In this document: one piece after another, positions 24,570-32,797 of the stretch
How positions within the stretch are numbered: position 1 is the stretch's first letter
Layout of the letters: every line of letters begins with the position of its first letter
Assembly: GCF_001667115.1 (NCBI RefSeq)
Contig: NZ_LZIJ01000166.1
Location: forward strand, 1 to 51,397
Reading direction: 5' to 3'
Origin: Mycobacterium sp. 852002-51163_SCH5372311
GTDB lineage: Bacteria; Actinomycetota; Actinomycetes; Mycobacteriales; Mycobacteriaceae
DNA: 51,397 bases
The notes under the pieces: generated by a model
What the model saw: the letters and a program-made list of their open reading frames with translations, nothing else
Database searches by the model: none
What the model was told of the DNA's origin: nothing
Program-made: the position numbers and the translations under genes

Positions 24570-24963
24570 GTGCAGCCCCATTCCCTGTGGCGTCTGTGCC
24601 TTCGCTCTGGCCCTTGCGAGCCAGCATCCGGCTCGCTCAGCGCTGACCAAACCTGCCTATACGTTCCTCGCAAAACCTAAGGAGACCGACAGCCACGTCT
24701 AACTCTTTGCTAAAGAAGTGGCTCCTGGGGCCATTGCGGAAAGCGAAACCACGTTCTGCCGCGGTGCCGTCGCGGCCTGCGGCCGTCGCGCTGTTAGGCT
24801 GCTTGCGCTGCCGGTTGGCCACGCGGGGGGCGTCCCGATCTGCCCCCGATGTGCCGTGGCAGGGCCCTGGCTCGGCCTATTACAGGCCCTGAGACGCGGC
24901 GGGGCGCCCGGTCAGCCGACCAGAAAGCAAACCGACGAGCAGAGTCCAGACGGAAAGAACAGC
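24570..24963. other. 394-base divergent intergenic region
   Basis: This gap lies between the STAS gene and the acyltransferase gene. The plus frame of the acyltransferase stays open upstream to 24718, but that stretch is rich in Arg, Cys and Gly and does not look like protein. GGTTT on the minus strand near 24677 is followed 15 bases later by GGCAG, only a weak match to a SigF promoter (GGTTT-N15-GGGTA). I see no RNA gene. Confidence 0.4.
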
Positions 24964-26238
24964 GTGCGCACCGGAGATACCAAGGGCGAGATCAAGGCCC
25001 TGACAGGACTCCGCATCGTCGCCTCGGTGTGGGTGGTGCTGTTTCACTTCCGGCCGATGGTGTCCGATGTGTCGCCCGACCTCCGCGAGAACCTGGCACC
25101 GGTGCTCAACTGCGGCGCGCAGGGCGTCGACCTCTTCTTCATCCTCAGCGGCTTCGTGCTGACCTACAACTACCTCGACCGCATGGGCCGGCGGTGGTCG
25201 CTCCGCGGCACCGTGCATTTCCTTTGGCTGCGGCTGGCCCGGGTGTGGCCGGTCTACCTGGTCACCTTGCACCTGGCCGCCGCGTGGTTCATCCTCACCC
25301 TGCACGTCGGCCACACCCCGTCACCCGACGTCGGCCGGCTCACCGCGATCAGTTACGTGCGTCAGGTGCTGCTGGTCCAGCTGTGGTTTCAGCCGTTCTT
25401 CGATCTGTCCAGCTGGGACGGTCCGGCCTGGTCGATCAGTGCGGAATGGCTGGCCTACCTGTTGTTCGGCGTGCTGGTGCTGGTGATATTCCGCATCCAG
25501 CACGCAACCAGGGCCCGGGGCCTGATGCTGCTGGCTTTCGCGGCATCGCTGCCTCCGGTGCTGCTGCTGCTGTCCAGCGGAGTGTTCTACACGCCGTGGA
25601 GCTGGTTGCCGCGAATCGTGACGCAGTTCGCCGCGGGTGCGCTGGCGTGTGCCGCGGTGCGCCGATTGCGGCCCACCGATCGTGGCCGCCGCATCGCCGG
25701 GTACCTGTCGTTGGTCCTGGTGGTGGCGATCGTCGGGATCCTCTACTTCCTGCAAGCGAATCCGATCACCGGCGTTTACGACAGCGGCGGGGTGGTCGAC
25801 CTGCTGTTCGTGCCGCTGGTGATCACGCTGGCGATCGGCGTCGGCAGCCTGCCGAGGCTATTGTCGACGCGCGTGATGGTCTACGGCGGCGAGATCTCGT
25901 TCTGCCTCTACATGGTGCATGAGCTGGTGCACACCTCCTGGACGTGGGCAGTGGTGAACTTCCAGCTGCGGCCGTGGCAGACCGACAACCCGTGGCGGTG
26001 GAACATCTTTGGCCTGCTCGCGATCGCGGTCGTGCTCTCGATCCTGCTGTATCACGTGGTCGAGGAGCCGGCCCGCCGATGGATGCGCAGGATGGTCGAC
26101 GCCCCGTCCACGCCCGCGGGTCACAACCCGGACGCGCCGACGGTCGTCGAGCCCGAAGAGCCGGACAGCGCCGAGCTGGATGAGCTCGACGCCGAGACGA
26201 ACGAGGCGCTGGAAGCGGTTCCGGCGCGCGCGGTGTGA
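24964..26238 (+). CDS. Acyltransferase-3 (OafA/YrhL-type) membrane protein (Rv0517-like)
   Basis: 424 residues from GTG 24964, preceded by GGAAAG. Ten or so membrane helices. The family's catalytic His block is VVLFHFRPM at about residue 27-35, and GVDLFFILSGFVL follows, then RLARVWPVYL and SISAEWLAYLLFG. It should carry an acyl group, usually acetyl, across the membrane and place it on a cell-envelope sugar or lipid. The C-terminal ~60 residues are acidic and cytosolic. It is followed 27 bases later by an exported SGNH hydrolase, suggesting a paired add-and-remove or transfer system. Confidence 0.87.
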   Translation: MRTGDTKGEIKALTGLRIVASVWVVLFHFRPMVSDVSPDLRENLAPVLNCGAQGVDLFFILSGFVLTYNYLDRMGRRWSLRGTVHFLWLRLARVWPVYLVTLHLAAAWFILTLHVGHTPSPDVGRLTAISYVRQVLLVQLWFQPFFDLSSWDGPAWSISAEWLAYLLFGVLVLVIFRIQHATRARGLMLLAFAASLPPVLLLLSSGVFYTPWSWLPRIVTQFAAGALACAAVRRLRPTDRGRRIAGYLSLVLVVAIVGILYFLQANPITGVYDSGGVVDLLFVPLVITLAIGVGSLPRLLSTRVMVYGGEISFCLYMVHELVHTSWTWAVVNFQLRPWQTDNPWRWNIFGLLAIAVVLSILLYHVVEEPARRWMRRMVDAPSTPAGHNPDAPTVVEPEEPDSAELDELDAETNEALEAVPARAV

Positions 26239-26265
26239 CGGTTGGCTGGTCGCGCGGGTGATGTC

Positions 26266-26955
26266 ATGAGCCGTCTGACGGCGTTGGTCATGGGTTTGAC
26301 GGTGCTGGCCGGTCTGGTCCTGGATTGCACGGCACACCCGGTGCGGGCCTTTCAGACGCTGAGCCTCGATTTCAGGCTGAACCACGTCGCAGTCGTCGGC
26401 GACTCCTATACCACCGGCACCGACGAGGGTGGCCAGGGTCGTAAGTCGTGGACGGCCTGTGCCTGGCGGATGTTGGGGCAGCGGGGCGTTCGGATCGCGG
26501 CCGACGTCGCAGCCGAGGGCCGGGCCGGCTATGGCGTGCCGGGGGACCAGGGCAGCGTTTTCGAGGATCTGACTGCCCGGGCGGTCAAGCCCAGCGACGC
26601 GTTGGTGGTGTTCTTCGGCTCCCGCAACGACCAGGGCGTCGATCCCCGGGTGCTGGGCGAAAGAGCCCGCAGCACATTCGATCTGGCGCGCCGCTTTGCG
26701 CCGTCCGCGAGGTTCCTGGTGATCGGGCCACCGTGGCCGACCGCTGACGTACCCGTTGCCGTCCTGCAGATCCGCGACGTGCTGTTCAGTGCGGCCCGCG
26801 ACGCCGGGGCGGCCTGGACGGACCCGATCTTCGAACGCTGGTTCGTTGACATGCCCGGCCTGATCGGTCCCGACGGCGTGCATCCCAACGACGCGGGGCA
26901 CCAGTACCTGGCCGACAAGATCGCACCGCTCATCGACGCCCAGTTGCGTAGGTGA
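26266..26955 (+). CDS. Exported SGNH/GDSL hydrolase (Rv0518-like)
   Basis: 229 residues from ATG 26266; a TTG at 26242 is open upstream. A signal peptide (MSRLTALVMGLTVLAGLVL) precedes the domain. The nucleophile block is VVGDSYTTG (residue ~44), the Asn block is FFGSRNDQG and the Asp/His block is GPDGVHPNDAGH near the C-terminus, so the Ser-Asn-Asp-His set is complete. Likely an extracytoplasmic esterase acting on O-acyl groups. The Cys in LDCTAH does not fit a lipobox (Asp at -1). Confidence 0.85.
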   Translation: MSRLTALVMGLTVLAGLVLDCTAHPVRAFQTLSLDFRLNHVAVVGDSYTTGTDEGGQGRKSWTACAWRMLGQRGVRIAADVAAEGRAGYGVPGDQGSVFEDLTARAVKPSDALVVFFGSRNDQGVDPRVLGERARSTFDLARRFAPSARFLVIGPPWPTADVPVAVLQIRDVLFSAARDAGAAWTDPIFERWFVDMPGLIGPDGVHPNDAGHQYLADKIAPLIDAQLRR

Positions 26956-26974
26956 GCGGGGCCCATTGCGGCGT

Positions 26975-27001
26975 CGAAACTGCGCTTAAGGCGTGGTTTC
27001 G
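26975..27001. terminator. Hairpin after the SGNH hydrolase gene
   Basis: CGAAAC ... GTTTCG with an inner CGC/GCG pair around TTAAG. It could end the plus-strand transcript. No T-run follows, so the call is weak. The rest of the gap up to 27132 holds nothing I can name. Confidence 0.3.
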
Positions 27002-27132
27002 CCCCCAGGTCGCGCGCTGGACGCAGGATCGAAGCCCTCATCGCAGACTCGATGACTAGGCGACGCCCGCAACCCACCCCCAGGTCGGCTTGCTCTAAGT
27101 ATCAGCGGCACAACGTTTTCGGGTTCAATAAG

Positions 27133-27246
27133 TCAGTCGTTGGCGTGGCGTTCGTAGTCCCAGCGCTCGAGCCGGGCCTGCAGTTCGACCAGGCCGATCC
27201 CGGCGATTGGCGCCGCCGCTGAAATACACACCAGCAAGAGCGTCAT
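27133..27246 (-). CDS. 37-residue small membrane peptide
   Basis: An ATG at 27246 with a strong Shine-Dalgarno (GGAGG, six bases before) opens a 37-residue frame ending TGA 27135-27133. The peptide has a hydrophobic helix (TLLLVCISAAAPIAGIGLV) and a charged amphipathic tail (ARLERWDYERHAND). It lies 55 bases downstream of the OafA-like gene on the same strand, or it may have its own transcript. Such peptides often bind and stabilise a larger membrane protein; the neighbouring acyltransferase is the obvious candidate (inference). Confidence 0.65.
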   Translation of the reverse strand: MTLLLVCISAAAPIAGIGLVELQARLERWDYERHAND

Positions 27247-27301
27247 CTCAAACCTCCAACAAACCTTTCATTTCCTAGGACGCGTGACTTCGCCATGAGG
27301 T

Positions 27302-29461
27302 TCACCCGTCTCTCACGGCCCGGTCGGCCAGCGCGCCGATAACAGGTGCCAGTAATTGCGCGTATTGAGTTGTGACGTGGTTGTCGTCGCGGAACACCAG
27401 GGTGTTGCCGACGATCACCGGGCAGCGGTCGGGAGTGCAGAACAGATCGGTCAGGTCCGCGTAGTGCCCGCCGGCGGTGGTCGTCGCCGTCCGCTCCGCG
27501 GCGATCCCGTCGCCGTTGACGGCGGCCGAGCGCGCCGGCGCGCACGCGGTGGCGTCGTCGAGGTGGGCGGACAGGCAGGTGGGTACGGATCCCTGCGGGT
27601 CGGCGACCGGGCCGAGCACCAGAACGGTGGCGCCCATGCCGCGCAGTTCGGCCACCGTGTGGTTCAAGCTGTCGATCCAGGCCGGGTCGTAGGCCGCGAA
27701 GCCGAAATCCGCGTGGTAGCGCCGGCTCATGCTCAGCACCACCAGTCGCGGATGTTCGGCGGTCAATCGGGCCATGATCTCGCCGCGCCACTGTTCGCAT
27801 TCCGTGTACTCGCGGCCCAGGTAGGGGCTGACGATGTGCAGGTTCTGCAGCGGGCAGGTCACCTTGGCCAGCGTCTCCAGCCGCCAGTGCCGCTGTTCGG
27901 CGAGCTGCTGCAGGGCCGGGTTCCACATGGCTGCGTGCGAGTCGCCGACCAGTGCCACCGTGGCCGGCGAGGCGGTGTCACCCGTCGCGCATTCGCCTTG
28001 TCCGACGTCACGCCACGAACGCAGGCAGCCGTTAACGAATACGGCGGCCTTGTCGGCCGGCGCGCGGTCCAGCGTCGGGTCCAGGTTCGACGGGACGGCT
28101 CGCAACCCGGCCGCCGCCGACAGCGCTTGGCGCGCTTGTGCGAAGGCGTCCCGGACAGCTGCCTCCTGCGCGCTGACCGGCGCGGTGGCATGCGGATCGG
28201 CCGTCGGGGCAAGTGCGGTGATGCTGGCCGCCGCGGCCGCCGGTCCGCGTCCCACCGGCACCGGAACCGCCGTCAACAGCAGCAGGCAGGCGCAGGCCGC
28301 GGTCGCGCTGGCCGCTGCCGCCACCGCCAGGCTCGCCTGGGCCGACCGGCGCAGGGCAGCGGCGTAGCGGCCGGGGTTCTCCACCAGATGCATGGTGAGC
28401 ACCGCCAGCCCGGCGGAGATGACGATCGCGGTCAGCCTGACCGGCAGGTTGGCCGGCGTACCCAGCAGCGGCGGCATCAGCAGCAGCACCGGCCAGTGCC
28501 ACAGGTACCAGGAGTACGACACCCGTCCGACCGCCCGCATCGCCGGTTTGCACAGCAGGCGGCCGACGCCCATACCGCCAGTGACACAACCGCCGCCGAT
28601 GACCAGGGCGGTGCCCAGCGCCGGCAGCAGCGCCGCCATACCTGGAAACGGTGTGTTCGGGCCGAACTGGGTGCAGGTCAACAGGATCAGGGTCACGCCG
28701 CCCCAGCCGATGACTGCGCCGGACAGCAGCGGCAGCCGGCGCCACTGCCGGATCGAGAGGGCCACCAGGCCGCCCGCGGCCAGCTCCCAGGCGCGGGTGG
28801 GCAGGGAGAAGAACGCCCAGGCCGGCGCGGTGCGGGTACACAGCACGGCAGCCGTCAGGGACGCGGCGCCGAGGAGACCGAGCACGACGGCAAAAGGCGC
28901 CGGCTTGCCGTGGCCGAACCGCCGCACCAGCCAGGCGGTACCGATGATCAGCGCCGGCCACACCAGGTAGAACTGTTCCTCCACGCCCAGCGACCAATAG
29001 TGCAGGAACGGCGACGGTAGGCCCGAGCCCAGGTAATCGCTCCCCTGTGCGGCGAACCGGTAGTTGCCGACATACAGGGCGCTGGCGATGCCGTCCAACA
29101 AGACGCTGCGTGCCTGCAACGGCGGCAGCACGGCGGCGGCAGCGATCGCCGTGGCGACGCCGACCATGGCCGCGGCGGGTAGCAGGCGGCGGGCCCGCGC
29201 GGCGTAGAAGCGGCCGAGCCGCACGGTGTCGGTGCTAATCACCTCACGCCAGAGCAGCCCGGTGATCAGGAAGCCTGAGATAACGAAGAAGACGTCGACG
29301 CCGATGTAGCCGCCGGGTACGCCGGGAATGCCCGCGTGGTACAGGACGACGGCCACCACGGCGACGGCGCGCAAGCCTTCGATGTCCGGACGGAATGCGC
29401 CGCGTTCCCGGGACTCCGCTGTGCGGGGCCGCCGGGGGGTTGCTGCCTGTTGGACCGTCAT
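27302..29461 (-). CDS. OafA-type acyltransferase with C-terminal SGNH domain
   Basis: 719 residues. The first ~380 form an acyltransferase-3 domain of about ten helices: VVLYHAGIPG (catalytic His), GVDVFFVISGFLITG and YYWSLGVEEQFYLVWP-like FLHYWSLGVEEQFYLVWP. An exported SGNH domain follows (about 490-719) with VALVGDSHAAMW (nucleophile block) and RDDNHVTTQY (Asp/His block); cysteine pairs (CLRSW, GECATGD, CPLQN, ECEQW, CLSAH, CAPARS, CTPDRC) suggest disulfides outside the cell. Expected to O-acetylate an envelope polysaccharide or glycolipid, like the other mycobacterial OafA-SGNH proteins. Not present at this place in M. tuberculosis as I recall it. Same strand as, and ten bases after, the esterase gene. 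Confidence 0.9.
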   Translation of the reverse strand: MTVQQAATPRRPRTAESRERGAFRPDIEGLRAVAVVAVVLYHAGIPGVPGGYIGVDVFFVISGFLITGLLWREVISTDTVRLGRFYAARARRLLPAAAMVGVATAIAAAAVLPPLQARSVLLDGIASALYVGNYRFAAQGSDYLGSGLPSPFLHYWSLGVEEQFYLVWPALIIGTAWLVRRFGHGKPAPFAVVLGLLGAASLTAAVLCTRTAPAWAFFSLPTRAWELAAGGLVALSIRQWRRLPLLSGAVIGWGGVTLILLTCTQFGPNTPFPGMAALLPALGTALVIGGGCVTGGMGVGRLLCKPAMRAVGRVSYSWYLWHWPVLLLMPPLLGTPANLPVRLTAIVISAGLAVLTMHLVENPGRYAAALRRSAQASLAVAAAASATAACACLLLLTAVPVPVGRGPAAAAASITALAPTADPHATAPVSAQEAAVRDAFAQARQALSAAAGLRAVPSNLDPTLDRAPADKAAVFVNGCLRSWRDVGQGECATGDTASPATVALVGDSHAAMWNPALQQLAEQRHWRLETLAKVTCPLQNLHIVSPYLGREYTECEQWRGEIMARLTAEHPRLVVLSMSRRYHADFGFAAYDPAWIDSLNHTVAELRGMGATVLVLGPVADPQGSVPTCLSAHLDDATACAPARSAAVNGDGIAAERTATTTAGGHYADLTDLFCTPDRCPVIVGNTLVFRDDNHVTTQYAQLLAPVIGALADRAVRDG

Positions 29462-29471
29462 CGCCTTGGCC

Positions 29472-30362
29472 TTATGTCGCCATCCAGGTCAGCTCGGCGG
29501 GCAACTGTCCGCGCCAGTAGTCCACATCGTGTCCGCCCATCGAAAAACTGCCCGCCGGCGGCTTTTTCAGTTGGTTGACGAAGGCACGCGTGGCCGGGTA
29601 GAAGCGGTCGAAGGTGCCGCAGTCCACCCGCAGCGGAATCGAATTCAGCGCCGGAAGACCCGTCACGCCGTTCTGCGCCCAGTCGTCGTGGCTGTCGAAC
29701 GCTCCGGGTGCGCTGGCGGCGAACGAGGTGTACAGCGCCGGGCTGATTGCGCAGATCCCCGCCGTCCGGGCGGGTCCCAGCCGGGAACCCAGGAGCAGCG
29801 CCCCGTATCCGCCCATCGACCAGCCCATGAACGCCACCCGGGAGGTGTCCATGCCCATCGTGGACAGCATCGGCAGCAGCTCGTCGAGCACCATGGCGCC
29901 GGAGTCGCCGCCCGAAGTCCTTTTGTGCCAGTAGGTGTTTCCGCCGTCGACGCCCACCACGGCGAACGGCGGCTTGCCCCCGTCGACCAGTTGAGCCAAG
30001 GCGTCCTCGACGCCGATCTCGAGCATCTGGCCGGCGTTGCCGTCCTTGCCGTGCAGTGCGATCACCGGACGCAGCTTCGAGCCCTTCAGACCGCTGTGGT
30101 GGCCGGGGGGCAGGACGATGATCCAGTTGGTCTCGACGCCGCCGCGCGCCTGCGAGACGAACGAGCCGGTGAGCCTGTTCGACTGGGTGTTGCTGCCCGC
30201 CGTCGCGGGCTCGAAGGGTGCGGGCGCCAACGGAGAAGGCGCCGCACGTGGTTCGAGCGGATCCAGCAGGGCGCCCAAAGTCCACACGCCGACCGCTCCC
30301 GCGCCGGCGCCGGCGCCCATACGCAGCACCGCACGGCGGTTCAGGTCAGGCACGAGGGTCAT
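29472..30362 (-). CDS. Tat-exported alpha/beta-hydrolase esterase (Rv0519c-like)
   Basis: 296 residues from ATG 30362. A twin-arginine signal is clear: NRRAVLRMGAGAGAGAVGVW. The hydrolase domain has VIALHGKDGNAGQM, the nucleophile elbow AFMGWSMGGYGALL (GxSxG) and a C-terminal GGHDVDYWR with the catalytic His, a layout shared with antigen-85-like and feruloyl-esterase-type enzymes. The Asp in RVDCGTFDRFYP is a candidate third member. It is probably co-transcribed with the OafA-like gene, so it may act on the same acylated product. An upstream extension of the frame to 30458 is unlikely because the Tat signal begins at 30362. Confidence 0.85.
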   Translation of the reverse strand: MTLVPDLNRRAVLRMGAGAGAGAVGVWTLGALLDPLEPRAAPSPLAPAPFEPATAGSNTQSNRLTGSFVSQARGGVETNWIIVLPPGHHSGLKGSKLRPVIALHGKDGNAGQMLEIGVEDALAQLVDGGKPPFAVVGVDGGNTYWHKRTSGGDSGAMVLDELLPMLSTMGMDTSRVAFMGWSMGGYGALLLGSRLGPARTAGICAISPALYTSFAASAPGAFDSHDDWAQNGVTGLPALNSIPLRVDCGTFDRFYPATRAFVNQLKKPPAGSFSMGGHDVDYWRGQLPAELTWMAT

Positions 30363-30466
30363 AATGCCGCGCCGACCGGGGTACAGCGCTACTGCCACGC
30401 CGCAATTGGAAGGGCTTTGTGATATCGCGGTGACATTGTTCGAAGAGCGTGCGCCCACGCGCCCAG

Positions 30467-30514
30467 CGTGTTCTCAGGGCGAGAAATCAGCGAAATTCTC
30501 GCCGTCAGAACACG
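30467..30514. repeat. Near-perfect 19-bp inverted repeat
   Basis: CGTGTTCTCAGGGCGAGAA (30467-30485) pairs with 30496-30514 at 17 of 19 positions around a 10-base loop. It lies in the divergent gap between the esterase and methyltransferase genes. No T-run follows, so operator or dispersed element is as likely as terminator. Confidence 0.7.
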
Positions 30515-30560
30515 TTCGGCGCGGGCCGTGGGTTTGGCTCATCACCGTCTTAAGAGACGG

Positions 30561-30604
30561 TTGCGTTTTCTTTATGCGGGTTTGTATAGTGAACGATATC
30601 GTTC
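30561..30604 (+). promoter_or_regulatory. Promoter with a perfect 14-bp palindromic operator
   Basis: TTGCGT (30561-30566) and TATAGT (30585-30590) are 18 bases apart, a good vegetative promoter. Directly after it, GAACGATATCGTTC (30591-30604) is a perfect palindrome covering the expected start of transcription, in the style of TetR-family operators. A further palindrome, ACCGTCT-TAAG-AGACGGT, precedes it at 30544-30561. Drives the methyltransferase-permease pair. Confidence 0.65.
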
Positions 30605-30633
30605 TTAAACTAACGCGAGGAAGCGAGTGGGCC

Positions 30634-31377
30634 ATGGCTGGTGACGTGGGCGTTGCAGGTTTCGAACCGTTGTACGGCGAAGCGGAGAAGACGGAGGGGC
30701 TGATCCCGTGGGACATCGGCGGGCCGCAGCCGGTGGTGCAGCAGCTGGTGGCCGTCGGTGCTATTCGAGGCGAGGTGCTGGATCCCGGGACTGGTCCCGG
30801 CTATCACGCGATTCACTATGCGTCGCAAGGTTATTCGGCGACCGGCGTGGACGGCTCGCCCACTGCGATCGCGCGGGCCAAGCGCAACGCCGAGCGGGCC
30901 GGGGTGCAGGTCGACTTCCAGGTGGCCGACGCGACCAAACTGGACGGATTCGAGGACCGCTTCGACACCGTGGTGGACAGCGCCTTCTATCACGTTTTGA
31001 TGGACGACGAGGCCGTGCAAACTCGGTACGCACAGGCACTGCATCGCGCCACCAAACCCGGCGCGCGGCTGTTCATGTTCGAATTCAGCCCGCACAACGT
31101 GAACGGCATTCAATGGGTGGGCATCCCGGCCGACAACTTCGAGCGAGTCCTCGGGGCGGGCGGTTGGCGCGTGGACTACCTGGGGCCCAGCACCTATCAG
31201 GCCCGCTTCGGACCTGAGACCTTCGCCGCCATGACGGCGACGGTCGGTTCCCACCAGCGACAGGCATTGGCGAAGATGCAACCGCTGCAGCACCAGCTGG
31301 AGGTGCTCTACCCGCTGCTCGAGGACTACCTGGTGCACATTCCGGTGTGGTCGGTGGTGGCGACCCGCCTGGACTGA
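30634..31377 (+). CDS. Class I SAM-dependent methyltransferase (intact Rv0520/Rv0521-like)
   Basis: 247 residues from ATG 30634. Motif I VLDPGTGPGYHAIHYASQG is at about 49-67, with ATGVDGSPTAI as the acidic strand end and FDTVVDSAFYHVL as motif IV. The substrate part after residue 170 contains no marker I recognise. In M. tuberculosis the corresponding region is split into two short genes, Rv0520 and Rv0521, so this is the complete ancestral form. One base separates its stop from the permease start, so the two are co-translated; the substrate could be something the permease brings in (inference). Confidence 0.83.
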   Translation: MAGDVGVAGFEPLYGEAEKTEGLIPWDIGGPQPVVQQLVAVGAIRGEVLDPGTGPGYHAIHYASQGYSATGVDGSPTAIARAKRNAERAGVQVDFQVADATKLDGFEDRFDTVVDSAFYHVLMDDEAVQTRYAQALHRATKPGARLFMFEFSPHNVNGIQWVGIPADNFERVLGAGGWRVDYLGPSTYQARFGPETFAAMTATVGSHQRQALAKMQPLQHQLEVLYPLLEDYLVHIPVWSVVATRLD

Positions 31378-31378
31378 C

Positions 31379-32797
31379 ATGCTTGGCCCCCTGGGCGGCG
31401 CAGCGTCGCGCAGGGGAGGTGACGGCTTGGGCAGCGAAACGCAGCTACGCCCAGGGCTGTCGCAACGACAGCTCAACATGATCGCGATCGGCGGTGTGAT
31501 CGGCGCGGGATTGTTCGTCGGGTCCGGTGTGGTGATCCGCGATACCGGGCCGGCGGCGTTTCTGACGTACGCGATCTGCGGTCTGCTGATCATCCTGGTG
31601 ATGCGGATGCTGGGCGAGATGGCCAGTGCCAACCCGTCGACCGGCTCGTTCGCCGATTATGCGGGGCAGGCCCTCGGCGGCTGGGCGGGGTTCTCGGTCG
31701 GCTGGCTGTATTGGTACTTCTGGGTGATCGTCGTCGGCTTCGAGGCTGTCGCCGGCGGCAAGGTGCTCAACTACTGGCTGCCCGCGCCGCTGTGGCTGTC
31801 CTCGCTGTGTCTGATGCTGCTGATGACCGCGACCAACCTGTTCTCGGTGTCGTCGTTCGGCGAGTTCGAATTCTGGTTTGCCGGTATCAAAGTCGCGACC
31901 ATCGTCGTGTTCCTCGGCCTCGGAACGGTGTTCGTCCTTGGCTTGTGGCCGCACCGGCACCTGGACTTCTCCAACCTGGTATCCCACGGCGGGTTGTTCC
32001 CGAAAGGCGTGTGGGCCGTCTTTGCCGCGATCGTGGTGGTGATCTTCTCGATGGTCGGGGCCGAGGTGGTGACCATCGCCGCCGCAGAAAGCCGCGATCC
32101 CGAGCGTGCCGTGCGGCGAGCCACCAACTCCGTCGTCGCTCGCATCACGATCTTCTTCGTCGGTTCGGTCTTTCTGATCGTGGTGTTATTACCGTGGGAT
32201 TCGGTGGAATTGGGCGCATCGCCGTATGTTGCCGCCCTCAAGCACATCGGCATTCCCGGAGCGGATCAGCTCATGAACGCGGTGGTGCTGACCGCCGTGC
32301 TGTCCTGTCTGAACTCGGGTCTGTACACCGCATCGCGCATGCTGTTCGTGCTCGCCGAACGCGATGAAGCGCCTTCTGCGCTGGTCAAGATCAGCTCACG
32401 CGGGGTTCCGCACATCGCGATCGTGTGCTCGTCGGTGGTGGGCTTCCTGTGCGTGCTCATGGCCTGGCTGGCGCCGGACACCGTCTTTCTCTTCCTGCTC
32501 AACTCTTCCGGTGCCATCATCCTGTACGTCTACCTGCTGATCGCGCTGTCGCAAATTGTGTTGCGGCGCAAGACACCTGAAGAAAAGCTCCGGGTGAAGA
32601 TGTGGTTATTCCCGGTGCTGTCGATCGTGACTCTGGTAGGAATCTTGGCCGTGCTGGTGCAGATGGCGTTCGACCACACCGCCCGCAGTCAGCTATGGCT
32701 CAGCCTGCTGTCCTGGGCGGTGGTGCTCGCGGTGTACTTCGCCGTCAAACGGTGGCGGGGCCGACGTGAACCCGCCACTGCCGTTCGATCGCCTTGA
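31379..32797 (+). CDS. gabP: Amino-acid permease, GabP-like (Rv0522-like)
   Basis: 472 residues with 12 membrane helices, APC superfamily, AAT subgroup. LSQRQLNMIAIGGVIGAGLF is the characteristic first helix, followed by GPAAFLTYAICGL, MLGEMASANPSTGSFADYA, and later FSMVGAEVVTIAAAES, which binds the amino-acid carboxylate. The GABA permease name comes from M. tuberculosis; the actual substrate is not evident. The last 53 bases overlap the convergent ketopantoate-reductase-like gene. The first ~20 residues before SETQLRP are Gly/Arg-rich, so a later start (GTG 31421 region is not in frame; none better seen) was not chosen. Confidence 0.85.
   Translation: MLGPLGGAASRRGGDGLGSETQLRPGLSQRQLNMIAIGGVIGAGLFVGSGVVIRDTGPAAFLTYAICGLLIILVMRMLGEMASANPSTGSFADYAGQALGGWAGFSVGWLYWYFWVIVVGFEAVAGGKVLNYWLPAPLWLSSLCLMLLMTATNLFSVSSFGEFEFWFAGIKVATIVVFLGLGTVFVLGLWPHRHLDFSNLVSHGGLFPKGVWAVFAAIVVVIFSMVGAEVVTIAAAESRDPERAVRRATNSVVARITIFFVGSVFLIVVLLPWDSVELGASPYVAALKHIGIPGADQLMNAVVLTAVLSCLNSGLYTASRMLFVLAERDEAPSALVKISSRGVPHIAIVCSSVVGFLCVLMAWLAPDTVFLFLLNSSGAIILYVYLLIALSQIVLRRKTPEEKLRVKMWLFPVLSIVTLVGILAVLVQMAFDHTARSQLWLSLLSWAVVLAVYFAVKRWRGRREPATAVRSP

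Noticed and set aside
24677..24700. SigF-type promoter before the STAS gene
   Set aside because: GGTTT is present, but the -10 side reads GGCAG and not GGGTA; too weak to list as a site.
27356..29020. A 554-residue plus-strand frame opposite the OafA-SGNH gene
   Set aside because: Low-complexity Arg/Gln/Gly composition with no motifs, while the minus strand carries a complete acyltransferase and SGNH domain.
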